A stretch of DNA of 64,000 nt from UBA2357 sp041916775 (lineage in GTDB: Bacteria; Pseudomonadota; Gammaproteobacteria; Burkholderiales; Rhodocyclaceae): the NCBI GenBank assembly GCA_041916775.1, contig JAYRYZ010000024.1, forward strand, positions 10,718 through 74,717, read 5' to 3'. Under the pieces are notes generated by a model. That model saw only the letters and a program-made list of their open reading frames with translations. It was not told where the DNA came from and searched no databases. A program made the translations under genes and the position numbers. Positions 36,679-44,800 of the stretch are shown here, piece after piece (position 1 is the stretch's first letter; the number at the start of each line of letters is the position of its first letter).

Positions 36679-38019
36679 TCAGACCTGCAGCAGCAGGTAG
36701 CGCCGCTCCCACGGGCTGATCACCTCCATGTATTCACGGAACTCGGACTTCTTGATCGCCCCATAGGCGCGCAGGAACTGAACGCCGAACACCTCCGCCA
36801 GCGGTTCGCAGGCGAGCATCATGTCGACTGCGTCGTCGAGATGGCGTGGCAGCTGGTGCGGCTGCTCGTAGGCGTTGCCCACCAGCGGCTCGGCCGGCGA
36901 GAGCTGCTGCTTCATGCCGAGGTAGCCGCACGCAAGGCTCGCCGCGATCACCAGATACGGGTTCGCGTCCACGCCGGCAAGCCGGTTCTCCACCCGCCGC
37001 GCCTGCGGCGTGGAATGCGGCACACGCAGCCCGCAGGTGCGGTTGTCGTAGCCCCAGGACAGGTTGATCGGCGCCGAGGTGTAGGCGGACAACCTGCGGT
37101 AGGAGTTCACGTAAGGCGCGAAGAAAGGCATCGCCGCCGGCAGGTAAGTCTGCAGGCCGCCGATGAAGTGGCCGAACGCTGGCGCAGGACTGCCGTCGGC
37201 AAGCGAGAAGATGTTCTGCCCGTTCGTGTCGATGATGCTCTGGTGGATGTGCATCGCGCTGCCCGGCTGGCCCTGCATCGGCTTGGCCATGAAGGTCGCG
37301 TACATGTTGTGGCGGATCGCCGCCTCGCGCACGGTGCGCTTGAAGCAGCACACCTGGTCGGCGAGCAGCAGCGGATCGCCGTGGTCGAGGTTGATCTCCA
37401 TCTGCGCCGTGCCCATCTCGTGGATCAGCGTATCGAGCGCGAGGCCCTGCAGCTCGCACCAGTTGTAGACCAGCTCGAACAGCTCGTCGTATTCGCTCAC
37501 CGCGTCGATGCTGAAGCTCTGCCGACCCGCCTCGCTGCGACGGGTGCGACCGACCGGCGGCGTAAGGGGGATGTCCTCGTCCGGCTGCACCTCGACGAGG
37601 TAGAACTCCATCTCCGGCGCGATCACTGCAGTCAGGCCCTCAGCCTTGTAGAGCTCCAGGATGCGCTTGAGCGCATTGCGCGGCGAGAGCAAGGCCGGGG
37701 TGCCATCGAAGTTCACGCAATCATGGATGATCTGCGCAGTCGGCTCCTTCGCCCAGGGCACCAGCCGCATGCCGTCCGGGTCGGGCAGCATGCGCATGTC
37801 GGGGTCGGCCACCGAGGTGAAGTCCTCTTCGGGGTAATCGCCGGTGACGGTCAGCGTGAGCACCGCCTCGGGCAGGCGCAAGCCCTGCGCCGGGTCGTAT
37901 TTGTGGCGTGGCACGATCTTGCCGCGGGCGATGCCCGCCATGTCCGGCACCAGGCATTCAACCTCGGTGATCCGGTTCTCGTTGAGCCATTGTTCTATGC
38001 GTTCGCTGCTGGTGCTCAT
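36679..38019 (-). CDS. glutamine synthetase family enzyme, PuuA-like
   Basis: 446 residues. Glutamine synthetase fold: an N-terminal beta-grasp domain, then APEMEFYL, GTAQMEINLDHGDPL, KPMQGQPGSAMHIHQS, NSYRRL, and ENRLAGVDANPYL, which supply metal, ammonia and glutamate sites. Length and motif spelling point to the gamma-glutamylpolyamine (PuuA) group rather than GlnA itself, so the acceptor is probably a polyamine or other amine. No puuB/C/D genes are nearby. The upstream intergenic region contains two NtrC-type boxes, consistent with use of amines as nitrogen source. The ATG at 38019 lacks a strong ribosome site. Confidence 0.88.
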   Translation of the reverse strand: MSTSSERIEQWLNENRITEVECLVPDMAGIARGKIVPRHKYDPAQGLRLPEAVLTLTVTGDYPEEDFTSVADPDMRMLPDPDGMRLVPWAKEPTAQIIHDCVNFDGTPALLSPRNALKRILELYKAEGLTAVIAPEMEFYLVEVQPDEDIPLTPPVGRTRRSEAGRQSFSIDAVSEYDELFELVYNWCELQGLALDTLIHEMGTAQMEINLDHGDPLLLADQVCCFKRTVREAAIRHNMYATFMAKPMQGQPGSAMHIHQSIIDTNGQNIFSLADGSPAPAFGHFIGGLQTYLPAAMPFFAPYVNSYRRLSAYTSAPINLSWGYDNRTCGLRVPHSTPQARRVENRLAGVDANPYLVIAASLACGYLGMKQQLSPAEPLVGNAYEQPHQLPRHLDDAVDMMLACEPLAEVFGVQFLRAYGAIKKSEFREYMEVISPWERRYLLLQV

Positions 38020-38187
38020 GGGGAGACTCGCTTGTGGGGCTGGATGAATCGGTCAAGGCGCAACGCGTTGCGGACTGGCGTGCTCACCGCCATCGCCCCA
38101 ACTTCGTGCAGTCGGCATCTTACTCCCGGCCTCGGCGCACGTAATCCGGAGAGACCCTGAATGAATCTTTCCTGGCACCAAAGGTTT

Positions 38188-38229
38188 CGCACCAACCCGG
38201 TGCAAAGTCCAAAGCACCAATATAGTGCA
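38188..38229. promoter_or_regulatory. pair of NtrC-type binding sites
   Basis: CGCACCAACCCGGTGCA (38188-38204) and AGCACCAATATAGTGCA (38213-38229) match the NtrC consensus TGCACC-N5-GGTGCA at 11 and 10 of 12 fixed positions and are spaced 25 bases start to start. They lie about 170-210 bases upstream of the glutamine synthetase-like gene and 85-130 bases upstream of the helix-hairpin-helix gene. Enhancer-type control by NtrC or a related regulator is inferred. I could not find a convincing -24/-12 promoter. Confidence 0.6.
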
Positions 38230-38314
38230 TTGAATTTAATGAATATTATTTGTTGCGCACAGGGGCTGTCTCGCGCAGAATGCGCGCCCCGGTTCAACCT
38301 GAGAGCGTCACACC

Positions 38315-39493
38315 ATGTTCACTCACTCCTCGCCCACCCCGGTTCGCTTCGGCCATTGCAACGGCTTCGCATTCGACGGCGATTTCGTTCGACTCGACGC
38401 CGACCTGGTCGTCACCTCGCCGCTCGAGGCCGGCGCGCACGCGTGGTCGCTACAGTTGCGCGCGGTACCGGCCAACGCAGGGGGCGACGTGGGTGAGATC
38501 ACCCTGGCCGAATTGCCTTGCGGCATGCTGTCGCCGGACGAACATGGTCGTATCAGCATCAGCGGCACCGCCATCGCCAGCCTGCCCGCCGGGGGTGGGG
38601 ACTACGCCCTGTCGCTTGCGCTCGCCGACGGCGAGGGCTGCGCCGGGGTGTATGACCGGGTGCGCTTCGAGCGCAATGAAGCCTTCCCGATGCCGCGCCT
38701 TGGCGGCACGGTCGGCTACGCATTCGAGGGCGACGTCGTGCGCCTGAGCGTGGAGCGTATCGAGAATCCTCGCGGCAGCGACAACCTGAGCGGCACGCTC
38801 ACGCTTGAGCTGTGGGCACTGACCACGCCCTACCAGGGCGGCCCGTTCAGCGGGGTGCAGTTCGGCTCCGTCACCCTCGGAACGCTCGCCGGCCAGGCGA
38901 GTTGGAGCGAGGTGGCAGGGGACCTGCCCCGCGCAGAGCTCGCCCCCGGGCAGTGGCAGCTGGTGATGATGCTGCGCGAATGGACGCCCGCCGGCTACCT
39001 CACGCGCGATTTTTGCAACTTCGCAATGCCGCTGAACATCGCGGAGGTGTCGCCTGCCGCGGAACGACCCACCGCCGCGGATAACGCGCCGGCCGCGTCC
39101 GTGATCACCGCGCAGATCGCGGAACCCGCCAAGGCGCAGGGGCCCGCCGTTTCAGCGACGCTGGTGCAGCCGGCGCCATCGATCAAAGCCGGCCACCCTG
39201 CCGTATCCACCCAGGCATCAAAGCCAGCGGCATCCGCCAAGGCAGCCCCGCCTGCGGCGTCGCCCACGACCACACCATCCAAGGCGCAGGCTGCAGCCAA
39301 GGCGCCGAGCGAAGCTGGCGTGTCGCTAAACAGCGCCAGCGAAGCCGAGCTGCTCGCCCTGCCGGGCCTCACCGCGAAACTGGTGAAGGCCATCATCGCC
39401 GGCCGTCCGTGGGCCCAGACCAGTGACCTCATCATGGTCAAGGGCATCGGCCCGAAGATGCTGGAGAAGCTGCGCCCGCTCGTCCGCCGCTGA
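38315..39493 (+). CDS. modular protein with duplicated beta-domain and ComEA-like HhH tail
   Basis: 392 residues in three parts. Residues 1-245 hold two similar predicted beta-sandwich units (FGHCNGFAFDGDFVRLDADL and VGYAFEGDVVRLSVERI start the repeats; both continue with ITLAELP / SVTLGTL segments). Residues about 245-335 are an Ala/Pro/Lys-rich low-complexity linker. The C-terminus (LNSASEAELLALPGLTAKLV, then LIMVKGIGPKMLEKL) is a double helix-hairpin-helix of the ComEA type. No signal peptide. Probably a DNA-binding structural or granule-type protein, but the function is unknown. The gene stands alone, divergent from the glutamine synthetase homologue. Confidence 0.7.
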   Translation: MFTHSSPTPVRFGHCNGFAFDGDFVRLDADLVVTSPLEAGAHAWSLQLRAVPANAGGDVGEITLAELPCGMLSPDEHGRISISGTAIASLPAGGGDYALSLALADGEGCAGVYDRVRFERNEAFPMPRLGGTVGYAFEGDVVRLSVERIENPRGSDNLSGTLTLELWALTTPYQGGPFSGVQFGSVTLGTLAGQASWSEVAGDLPRAELAPGQWQLVMMLREWTPAGYLTRDFCNFAMPLNIAEVSPAAERPTAADNAPAASVITAQIAEPAKAQGPAVSATLVQPAPSIKAGHPAVSTQASKPAASAKAAPPAASPTTTPSKAQAAAKAPSEAGVSLNSASEAELLALPGLTAKLVKAIIAGRPWAQTSDLIMVKGIGPKMLEKLRPLVRR

Positions 39494-39541
39494 AGGCGCC
39501 GCTGATCGCGCTCATCCCCGCACGCTTCCGTTAAGATGACG

Positions 39542-39591
39542 CGCCCTCTCGGTAGCCCTGGCCTTAAGGCCCGGCGCTGCCGAGAGGGCGT
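39542..39591 (+). other. long structured hairpin upstream of the SpmAB-like gene
   Basis: GCCCTCTCGG (about 39543-39552) pairs with CCGAGAGGGC (about 39580-39589), and the loop contains the perfect palindrome GGCCTTAAGGCC. It could end transcription from the upstream gene or form a leader structure for the gene at 39629. The bases after it (GTTTGTG) are only weakly T-rich. Confidence 0.5.
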
Positions 39592-39628
39592 TTGTGCATG
39601 CATCTCAAGGTCATCGGACTGAACACCC

Positions 39629-40921
39629 ATGAACGCCATCTTCCTCGCCATCGTCCTGATTGCCTTTGGCGCCGCCGCATGGCGCCAACTCGGCCACGTT
39701 CCGGCAGACGGTGTGCAGGCGCCTATGGAGGCCCTTTCGGCGGGGATGATCTCGTCGGCGAGCGGCGCGGTGGAGCTCGCGATCGGCCTGGTCGGGGTCA
39801 TGACGCTGTTCCTGGGACTGATGAAGGTTGCGGAGGCGGGCGGCATGCTGGTCATCATTGCGAGAGTGATCCGACCACTCATGACCCGCCTCTTTCCGGA
39901 GGTGCCGCCCGAGCATCCCGCAATGGGCGCGATGGTGCTCAACATGTCGGCGAATGCCCTGGGCCTGGGTAACGCCGCGACGCCCTTCGGTATTCGCGCG
40001 ATGCAGGAGCTCGACAAGCTCAACACCCGCCCCGGCACCGCCACCAACGCGATGGCGCTATTCCTCGCGATCAACACCTCCAGCGTCACCCTGCTGCCCA
40101 CCAGTGTGATCGCCCTGCGTGCCGCTGCAGGCTCCGCCGACCCGGCCGCGATCCTGCCGACGACATTGTTCGCGAGCATCTTCTCCACCATCGTCGCAAT
40201 CATCACCGCATTCGCGCTGCAACGCTTCTTCCCGGTCGGCAAACCGGATAAGGCGGAGCTTGAGATGGAGCGACCGTGGGTACAGGCCGACGGCGCCGAC
40301 ATGGCGGCGCAATCGCCCGGAGGCTATCCGGTGTGGGTGTCCGCGGTCGCGCTCGCCGCGCTGCTCGCGATGATCCCGGTGACCGTGGTTTGGGGAAGGG
40401 CGATGTCGCCGTGGATCCTGCCCAGCCTCATGCTCGGCTTCCTGCTCTTCGGCATGGTGCGTGGCGTGGCGATCTACGAAGTATTCGTCGAGGGCGCCAA
40501 GGAAGGCTTCAGCGTCGCGTTGCGCATCATTCCGTATCTCGTCGCGATCCTCGTCGCGGTCGGCATGTTCCGCGCCAGCGGCGCGATGGACGCCCTGGTC
40601 GGCACGCTGGGAGGCTTCACTGCCGCCTTCAACCTGCCCCCCGAGGCGCTGCCGATGGCGCTGCTGCGACCGCTATCGGGCTCGGGTGCCTACGGCGTGA
40701 TGAGCGCGATCATCAACGATCCGGACATCGGTCCCGACAGCTATGTGGGCATGCTCGTCACCACCCTGCAGGGCTCGTCCGAGACGACCTTCTACGTGTT
40801 CGCGGTCTATTTCGGCGCGGTGCAGATCCGGCGTATGCGTCACACCCTCGCCGCAGCACTGATCGCCGACGTGTTCGCGGTGATCTTCTCGGTCGCCATC
40901 TGCAGCTATCTCTTCCTGTAA
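39629..40921 (+). CDS. SpmA-SpmB fusion, nucleoside-recognition-domain membrane protein
   Basis: 430 residues with about ten hydrophobic segments. The first half follows SpmA (MNAIFLAIVLIAFGAAAWRQ; LNMSANALGLGNAATPFGI), the second half SpmB (RIIPYLVAILVAVGMFRASG; LRPLSGSGAYGVMSAIINDP), each with a nucleoside-recognition (Gate) domain. In Bacillus these two are separate spore maturation proteins, yet no sporulation is expected here; family members are probably transporters. Substrate unknown. The ATG at 39629 gives the expected N-terminal helix. Closely followed by a short hairpin. Confidence 0.88.
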   Translation: MNAIFLAIVLIAFGAAAWRQLGHVPADGVQAPMEALSAGMISSASGAVELAIGLVGVMTLFLGLMKVAEAGGMLVIIARVIRPLMTRLFPEVPPEHPAMGAMVLNMSANALGLGNAATPFGIRAMQELDKLNTRPGTATNAMALFLAINTSSVTLLPTSVIALRAAAGSADPAAILPTTLFASIFSTIVAIITAFALQRFFPVGKPDKAELEMERPWVQADGADMAAQSPGGYPVWVSAVALAALLAMIPVTVVWGRAMSPWILPSLMLGFLLFGMVRGVAIYEVFVEGAKEGFSVALRIIPYLVAILVAVGMFRASGAMDALVGTLGGFTAAFNLPPEALPMALLRPLSGSGAYGVMSAIINDPDIGPDSYVGMLVTTLQGSSETTFYVFAVYFGAVQIRRMRHTLAAALIADVFAVIFSVAICSYLFL

Positions 40922-40937
40922 ACTCATGCCACTGATT

Positions 40938-40956
40938 CTCGCCGCGACGCGGCGAG
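40938..40956. terminator. GC-rich hairpin after the SpmAB-like gene
   Basis: CTCGCCGC and GCGGCGAG form an eight-pair stem with a tiny loop starting 17 bases after the stop codon. No T-run, so it is a candidate only. Confidence 0.4.
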
Positions 40957-41102
40957 CGTGTGCGTGCAAACGCGCCGGGCACATTCAGGCCGAACGACTC
41001 GGTCGCCCGCAGGGCGGGCACTTCCGCCATCCCTCCGGCCACCATGGCCGTATCAAGCCCCGTCGGCTCCCCGCCGGGGCGGCTCGCTGAACTCGGGAGA
41101 CG

Positions 41103-41639
41103 ATGATGAAACCCTGTTGCAGGGCGCCGCGCAGGCGCTTTCTTGCAGCGCTGGGCGGGCTCGCCTTCGTCGCGGCCGCGCCACCAGTGCTGGCGACCAA
41201 CGGCCTGCAGGCCTCCGATCCGCTGCCGCTGCCGCCACCACGCCTGCGCGAGGCGCTCGCCTCGGTGTCGGGCCAGCCGGTGCTGGTCAACTTCTGGGCG
41301 AGTTGGTGCGCGCCGTGCCGAGAAGAGCTCCCCGGCATGGTGGAGTTGGTGGAGCGCCACCCGGAGATCGCGCTCATCACTGTTGCGGTCGCAGACCGTG
41401 CCGCCGACACGCAGCGCTTCCTGGAGCAAACGCTGCTCGACGGCATCGTGGTCGTCCCCGATCACGACCAGCAGATCGCGCGCGCATGGCGTGCCGGCAT
41501 GGTGCCCACGACCTACATCCTCGATGCAGCGCATCAGGCTCGCGCGCGCATGGTCGGCGAAGCCGACTGGCGCGACCCGGCCCTGCGCCGCCGCATTCAG
41601 GACATTCTCCTCATCGACGCAAAGGACACATCACAATGA
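41103..41639 (+). CDS. TlpA-like periplasmic thioredoxin-fold protein
   Basis: 178 residues. N-terminal signal segment (RRRFLAALGGLAFVAAAPPVLA) with a twin-arginine-like RRRFL core, then a TlpA/ResA thioredoxin fold with the active-site motif WASWCAPCREELPG near residue 68 and a cis-proline loop in MVPTTYILD. Probably a periplasmic thiol reductant, for example in cytochrome c or metallo-protein assembly. The TGA overlaps the ATG of the next gene, so the two are translationally coupled. Two ATG codons (41103, 41106) are possible starts. Confidence 0.85.
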   Translation: MMKPCCRAPRRRFLAALGGLAFVAAAPPVLATNGLQASDPLPLPPPRLREALASVSGQPVLVNFWASWCAPCREELPGMVELVERHPEIALITVAVADRAADTQRFLEQTLLDGIVVVPDHDQQIARAWRAGMVPTTYILDAAHQARARMVGEADWRDPALRRRIQDILLIDAKDTSQ

Positions 41640-42751
41640 ACCGCCGCAACTTCTTCAAGACCGCTGCACTCGCCGCCAGCCTCACCGCTCCCGCCTGGGC
41701 ACGCGCAGACACCGCAGCCCCTGCGACCGCATTCGCACCCACGCCGGACACGGGTTGGCGGCAGTTCGAGGTCACCAGCCGCATCGAACCCAAGCTCGCG
41801 GACGGCGCCACGCGCGTGTGGATTCCGCTGCCCGCAATGCACGAGGGCGCCTGGTTCCGCCCCATGGGCAACCTCTGGAGCGGTAACGCCGAGACGATGC
41901 GCGTGATGCGCGATCCCGCCTCCGGCGCCGAGATGCTCGCGGTCGAGTGGGCGCCGGGCACGACCGCGCCCGTGGTCGAGGTGGTGAGCCGCTTCGCGAC
42001 GCGCGACCGCGCAACCGATTTCTCCCGCCCTGCCGCCTCTGCGCTTGCACTGTCGCCTGAACAGCACGCGCTCTACACCCGCGCCACCGAACTCCTGCCC
42101 ACCGACGGCATCGTGCGCGACACCGCGCTCGAGATCACGCGCGGCCTGCAGTCCGACGAGGACAAGGCGCGCGCGATCTACGAATGGGTGGTGGACAACA
42201 CCTTCCGCGAACCCAAGACGCGTGGCTGCGGCATCGGCGACATCCGCGCGATGCTCGAAACGGGCAACCTCTCCGGCAAGTGCGCGGACCTGAACGCACT
42301 CTATGTCGGGCTCTCGCGCGCCGCCGGCGTGCCCGCGCGAGACGTGTATGGCGTGCGCGTCGCGGACTCGCGCTTCGGCTACAAGAGCCTGGGCAAGAGC
42401 GGCAATATCTCCAAGGCCCAGCACTGCCGCGCGGAGGTGTTCCTCGCGCGCTTCGGCTGGGTACCGGTCGACCCCGCCGACGTACGCAAGGTGGTGCTCG
42501 AGGAGCCCCCGGGACAGCTTGCGCTGGATGATCCCAAGGTGCTCGCGGTGCGCCGCCAGTTGTTCGGCGCGTGGGAGATGAACTGGCTCGCCTACAACGA
42601 CGCACATGACGTCGCCCTGCCAGGCAGCTCCGGCCCGCTGGTGCCCTATCTGATGTATCCGCAGGGTGAAACCGCCGCAGGACGCTTCGACAGCCTCGAC
42701 CCCGAAGCCTTTGCCTACACGCTCACCTCACGCGAACTCGGTGCAGCCTGA
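41636..42751 (+). CDS. exported transglutaminase-like (protease-fold) protein
   Basis: 371 residues. A twin-arginine signal (MNRRNFFKTAALAASLTAPA) is followed by a beta-rich domain and a transglutaminase core with Cys in SGKCADLNALY, His in AQHCRAEVF and Asp in WVPVDPAD, the full catalytic triad. Family members are often cysteine proteases rather than cross-linkers. Coupled to the TlpA-like gene by an ATGA overlap. The Tat route suggests folding before export; the role of the pair is unknown. Confidence 0.82.
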   Translation: MNRRNFFKTAALAASLTAPAWARADTAAPATAFAPTPDTGWRQFEVTSRIEPKLADGATRVWIPLPAMHEGAWFRPMGNLWSGNAETMRVMRDPASGAEMLAVEWAPGTTAPVVEVVSRFATRDRATDFSRPAASALALSPEQHALYTRATELLPTDGIVRDTALEITRGLQSDEDKARAIYEWVVDNTFREPKTRGCGIGDIRAMLETGNLSGKCADLNALYVGLSRAAGVPARDVYGVRVADSRFGYKSLGKSGNISKAQHCRAEVFLARFGWVPVDPADVRKVVLEEPPGQLALDDPKVLAVRRQLFGAWEMNWLAYNDAHDVALPGSSGPLVPYLMYPQGETAAGRFDSLDPEAFAYTLTSRELGAA

Positions 42752-42925
42752 CCACCTCGCCGGATCCGGGAGCCCGCGCGCCATGCCAGGCATGGCGCGC
42801 CTCATGAGACAGGGAACTACGCCGGTCGCGACGGCTCAAAATTGACCATTGCACGAACTTGGCCACGATCCGCGCGGTCCGGCGTGCGATACACGTATCG
42901 GCAACCCGCTCAGTGAAGGCTCTCG

Positions 42926-43561
42926 ATGACCACGCATCTCGCTCACACATTCACCCACGCAGCTGAATCCCACCGCCACGCGCGGCTCGCGACCGGCGAC
43001 GGCAAGCAAGGCACGACCACCAGCCTGCAGGACTTGCTGCAACTGCACGGCGAAGGCTCCACCGCGGTCATCCTGATGATCCTTGCGGCCTGCTGCGTGT
43101 TGCCGGTGAGCGGCGTCGGCACCGTACTCAGCCCTGCGATGGTGTTGCTCGCGTGGCGCTGGGCGCAGCAGCGCGAGACCAGCCACCTTCCTGAACGCAT
43201 CGGCCGGGTGCGACTCAATGAAACCTGGACGGCGCGCGTCCTGCACGGGTTTGCCTGGATGTACCGCACCGCCTCACGCTGCCTGCGTCCACGCCTGTCG
43301 GCCCTGACCGAAGACCGCATGCGCCCGTGGTGGGCGCTGTGGATCTCGTTGATGGCCTTCCTGGTGTTCCTGCCGATCCCGTTCGGCAACGTCCTCCCGG
43401 CGCTCAGCCTCGTGATGCTGTGCCTGGGCTGGATGTTCAGGGATGGCGCAGCGCTGATCCTGTCGAAGCTGGTCGGTCTGGGCGCGTTCGGTTTTGCATT
43501 CGCCTTCGGCCACCTGCTCGTGGAAGGCTTCGAGCAGTTCAAGAACTGGGCGCTCACTTGA
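42926..43561 (+). CDS. ExoD-family exopolysaccharide synthesis protein
   Basis: 211 residues, with membrane helices near residues 47-70, 135-152, 155-172 and 180-200. The start (SLQDLLQLHGEGSTAVILMI), SGVGTVLSPAMVLLAWRWAQ and the GNVLPALSLVMLCLGWMFRDG segment are typical of ExoD. ExoD affects exopolysaccharide production and alkaline tolerance in rhizobia; mechanism not known. It stands alone, 175 bases after the transglutaminase-like gene and convergent with the ModE-type regulator. Confidence 0.85.
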   Translation: MTTHLAHTFTHAAESHRHARLATGDGKQGTTTSLQDLLQLHGEGSTAVILMILAACCVLPVSGVGTVLSPAMVLLAWRWAQQRETSHLPERIGRVRLNETWTARVLHGFAWMYRTASRCLRPRLSALTEDRMRPWWALWISLMAFLVFLPIPFGNVLPALSLVMLCLGWMFRDGAALILSKLVGLGAFGFAFAFGHLLVEGFEQFKNWALT

Positions 43562-43598
43562 TGACGACCGCCTCGAAGGCGCTGCAACGGTGGTGCCC

Positions 43599-44705
43599 TC
43601 AGGTGGGCTGCGATGCCGCCTTGGGCGTGCGGAAGGTCCACCACGGCAGTACCTCGCGCATCGCCAGCACCTCGCCGCTCTGCACCGGCCGGTAACCGGG
43701 CAGGACGGCAAGCGCCTTTTGCCAGGCAGTCGAGCGCAGCAGCCCGAGCAAGGCCTGGCTGCCGGCCAGCGCCAGCGAGGACTTCAGGCACGCGAGGTGG
43801 TAACGCTCCTCGACCACCGGGATGAAGTCCAGCCCACGTGCGTAGGCGGCCGGGGCGATGCCCAGCGCCACATCGGCGGCGCCCGACGCGACCGCCTCGG
43901 CGACGGCCGAGTGCGACGGCTCCTCCAGCGCGTAACCGCGGATCGCCTGCGCGGCGATGCCCTCGCGCGCCAGCAGGTCATCCAGCAGCACGCGGGTGCC
44001 GCTGCCACGCACACGGTTGACGAAGCGCACCTTGCCGCGCGCGAGCGAAGCGAGGCCGGTGATCCCGCACGGATTTCCCGGCGCGACGATGAGCCCCTGC
44101 ACCCGCTCCGAGAAGCCGATGATCTTGTGCAGGCCGGGGCGCAGCAGCGGTTTGTAGACCCGCCGCGCCAGTGATCCCTGCTCCGGCCGCGTGAGGGTGT
44201 GGAAGCCCGCCATCATGCAGCGGCCCTCGTTGAGCGCGCGGATCGCATCCACACTGCCGCAGAAACGGATGTCGAGATGCAGCCGCTGCCGGCGCGCGTG
44301 CTCGGCGAGCGCGACCAGCGCCTCGTCATGGCTCGCGTACATGGTGAGCACATGCGCGTCGTCATCGAAGGCCACCGCGAACACCCGCTCGAGCTCCGCA
44401 CGCAGCGCCTCGATTTGCGGCATCAGCCGCGCCTGGGCTTGGCGCTCGGCCCACATCAGTTTCTCGCCGAACACTGTCAGCCGCGCCGCCTGACCCTTCT
44501 CCCACACGATCAGCGTCTCACCCAGGACCGTCTCCCAGCGTTTGAGCTCTCCCCAGACATGACGGTAGGACAGCCCGAGCGAGCGCGCCGCGGCCGAGAT
44601 CGAACCGTGCTCGCTGACCGCACGCAGCAGGTCGATGAGCGGATTGGCAACGCGCGTCGGCCCGCCGTCGTCCTCCAGCGCGTAACTGAAACGTACCCTA
44701 TGCAT
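43599..44705 (-). CDS. ModE-type winged-helix regulator with substrate-binding domain
   Basis: 368 residues. N-terminal ModE/LysR-like winged helix (PLIDLLRAVSEHGSISAAAR, LSYRHVWGELKRWETVLGE) joined to a periplasmic-binding-protein-like domain (about 115-350) with GSVDAIRALNEGRCMMAGFH and FVNRVRGSGTRVLLDDLL. Such regulators control molybdate or tungstate transport and molybdopterin genes by binding the oxyanion or the cofactor. It is transcribed divergently from a tungstate-binding protein gene, its likely target; the 95-base gap is AT-rich around 44700-44750 and would hold the operator. Confidence 0.85.
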   Translation of the reverse strand: MHRVRFSYALEDDGGPTRVANPLIDLLRAVSEHGSISAAARSLGLSYRHVWGELKRWETVLGETLIVWEKGQAARLTVFGEKLMWAERQAQARLMPQIEALRAELERVFAVAFDDDAHVLTMYASHDEALVALAEHARRQRLHLDIRFCGSVDAIRALNEGRCMMAGFHTLTRPEQGSLARRVYKPLLRPGLHKIIGFSERVQGLIVAPGNPCGITGLASLARGKVRFVNRVRGSGTRVLLDDLLAREGIAAQAIRGYALEEPSHSAVAEAVASGAADVALGIAPAAYARGLDFIPVVEERYHLACLKSSLALAGSQALLGLLRSTAWQKALAVLPGYRPVQSGEVLAMREVLPWWTFRTPKAASQPT

Positions 44706-44800
44706 TCGATTTCATATTGATCGGTATTGGGTGGGTCAATAGATTACGTCAATTCACACGCCTCGCAACGCACCAGGCACACCTTCACCGGAGACTCCGC

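Noticed and set aside
36679..38019. Assignment as the primary glutamine synthetase GlnA
   Set aside because: Length and motif spelling fit the PuuA-like group, and a glnA-ntrBC context is absent.
38020..38187. Possible -24/-12 sigma-54 promoter for the glutamine synthetase-like gene
   Set aside because: The only GG-N10-GC match has a poor -24 and -12 context, so I do not call it.
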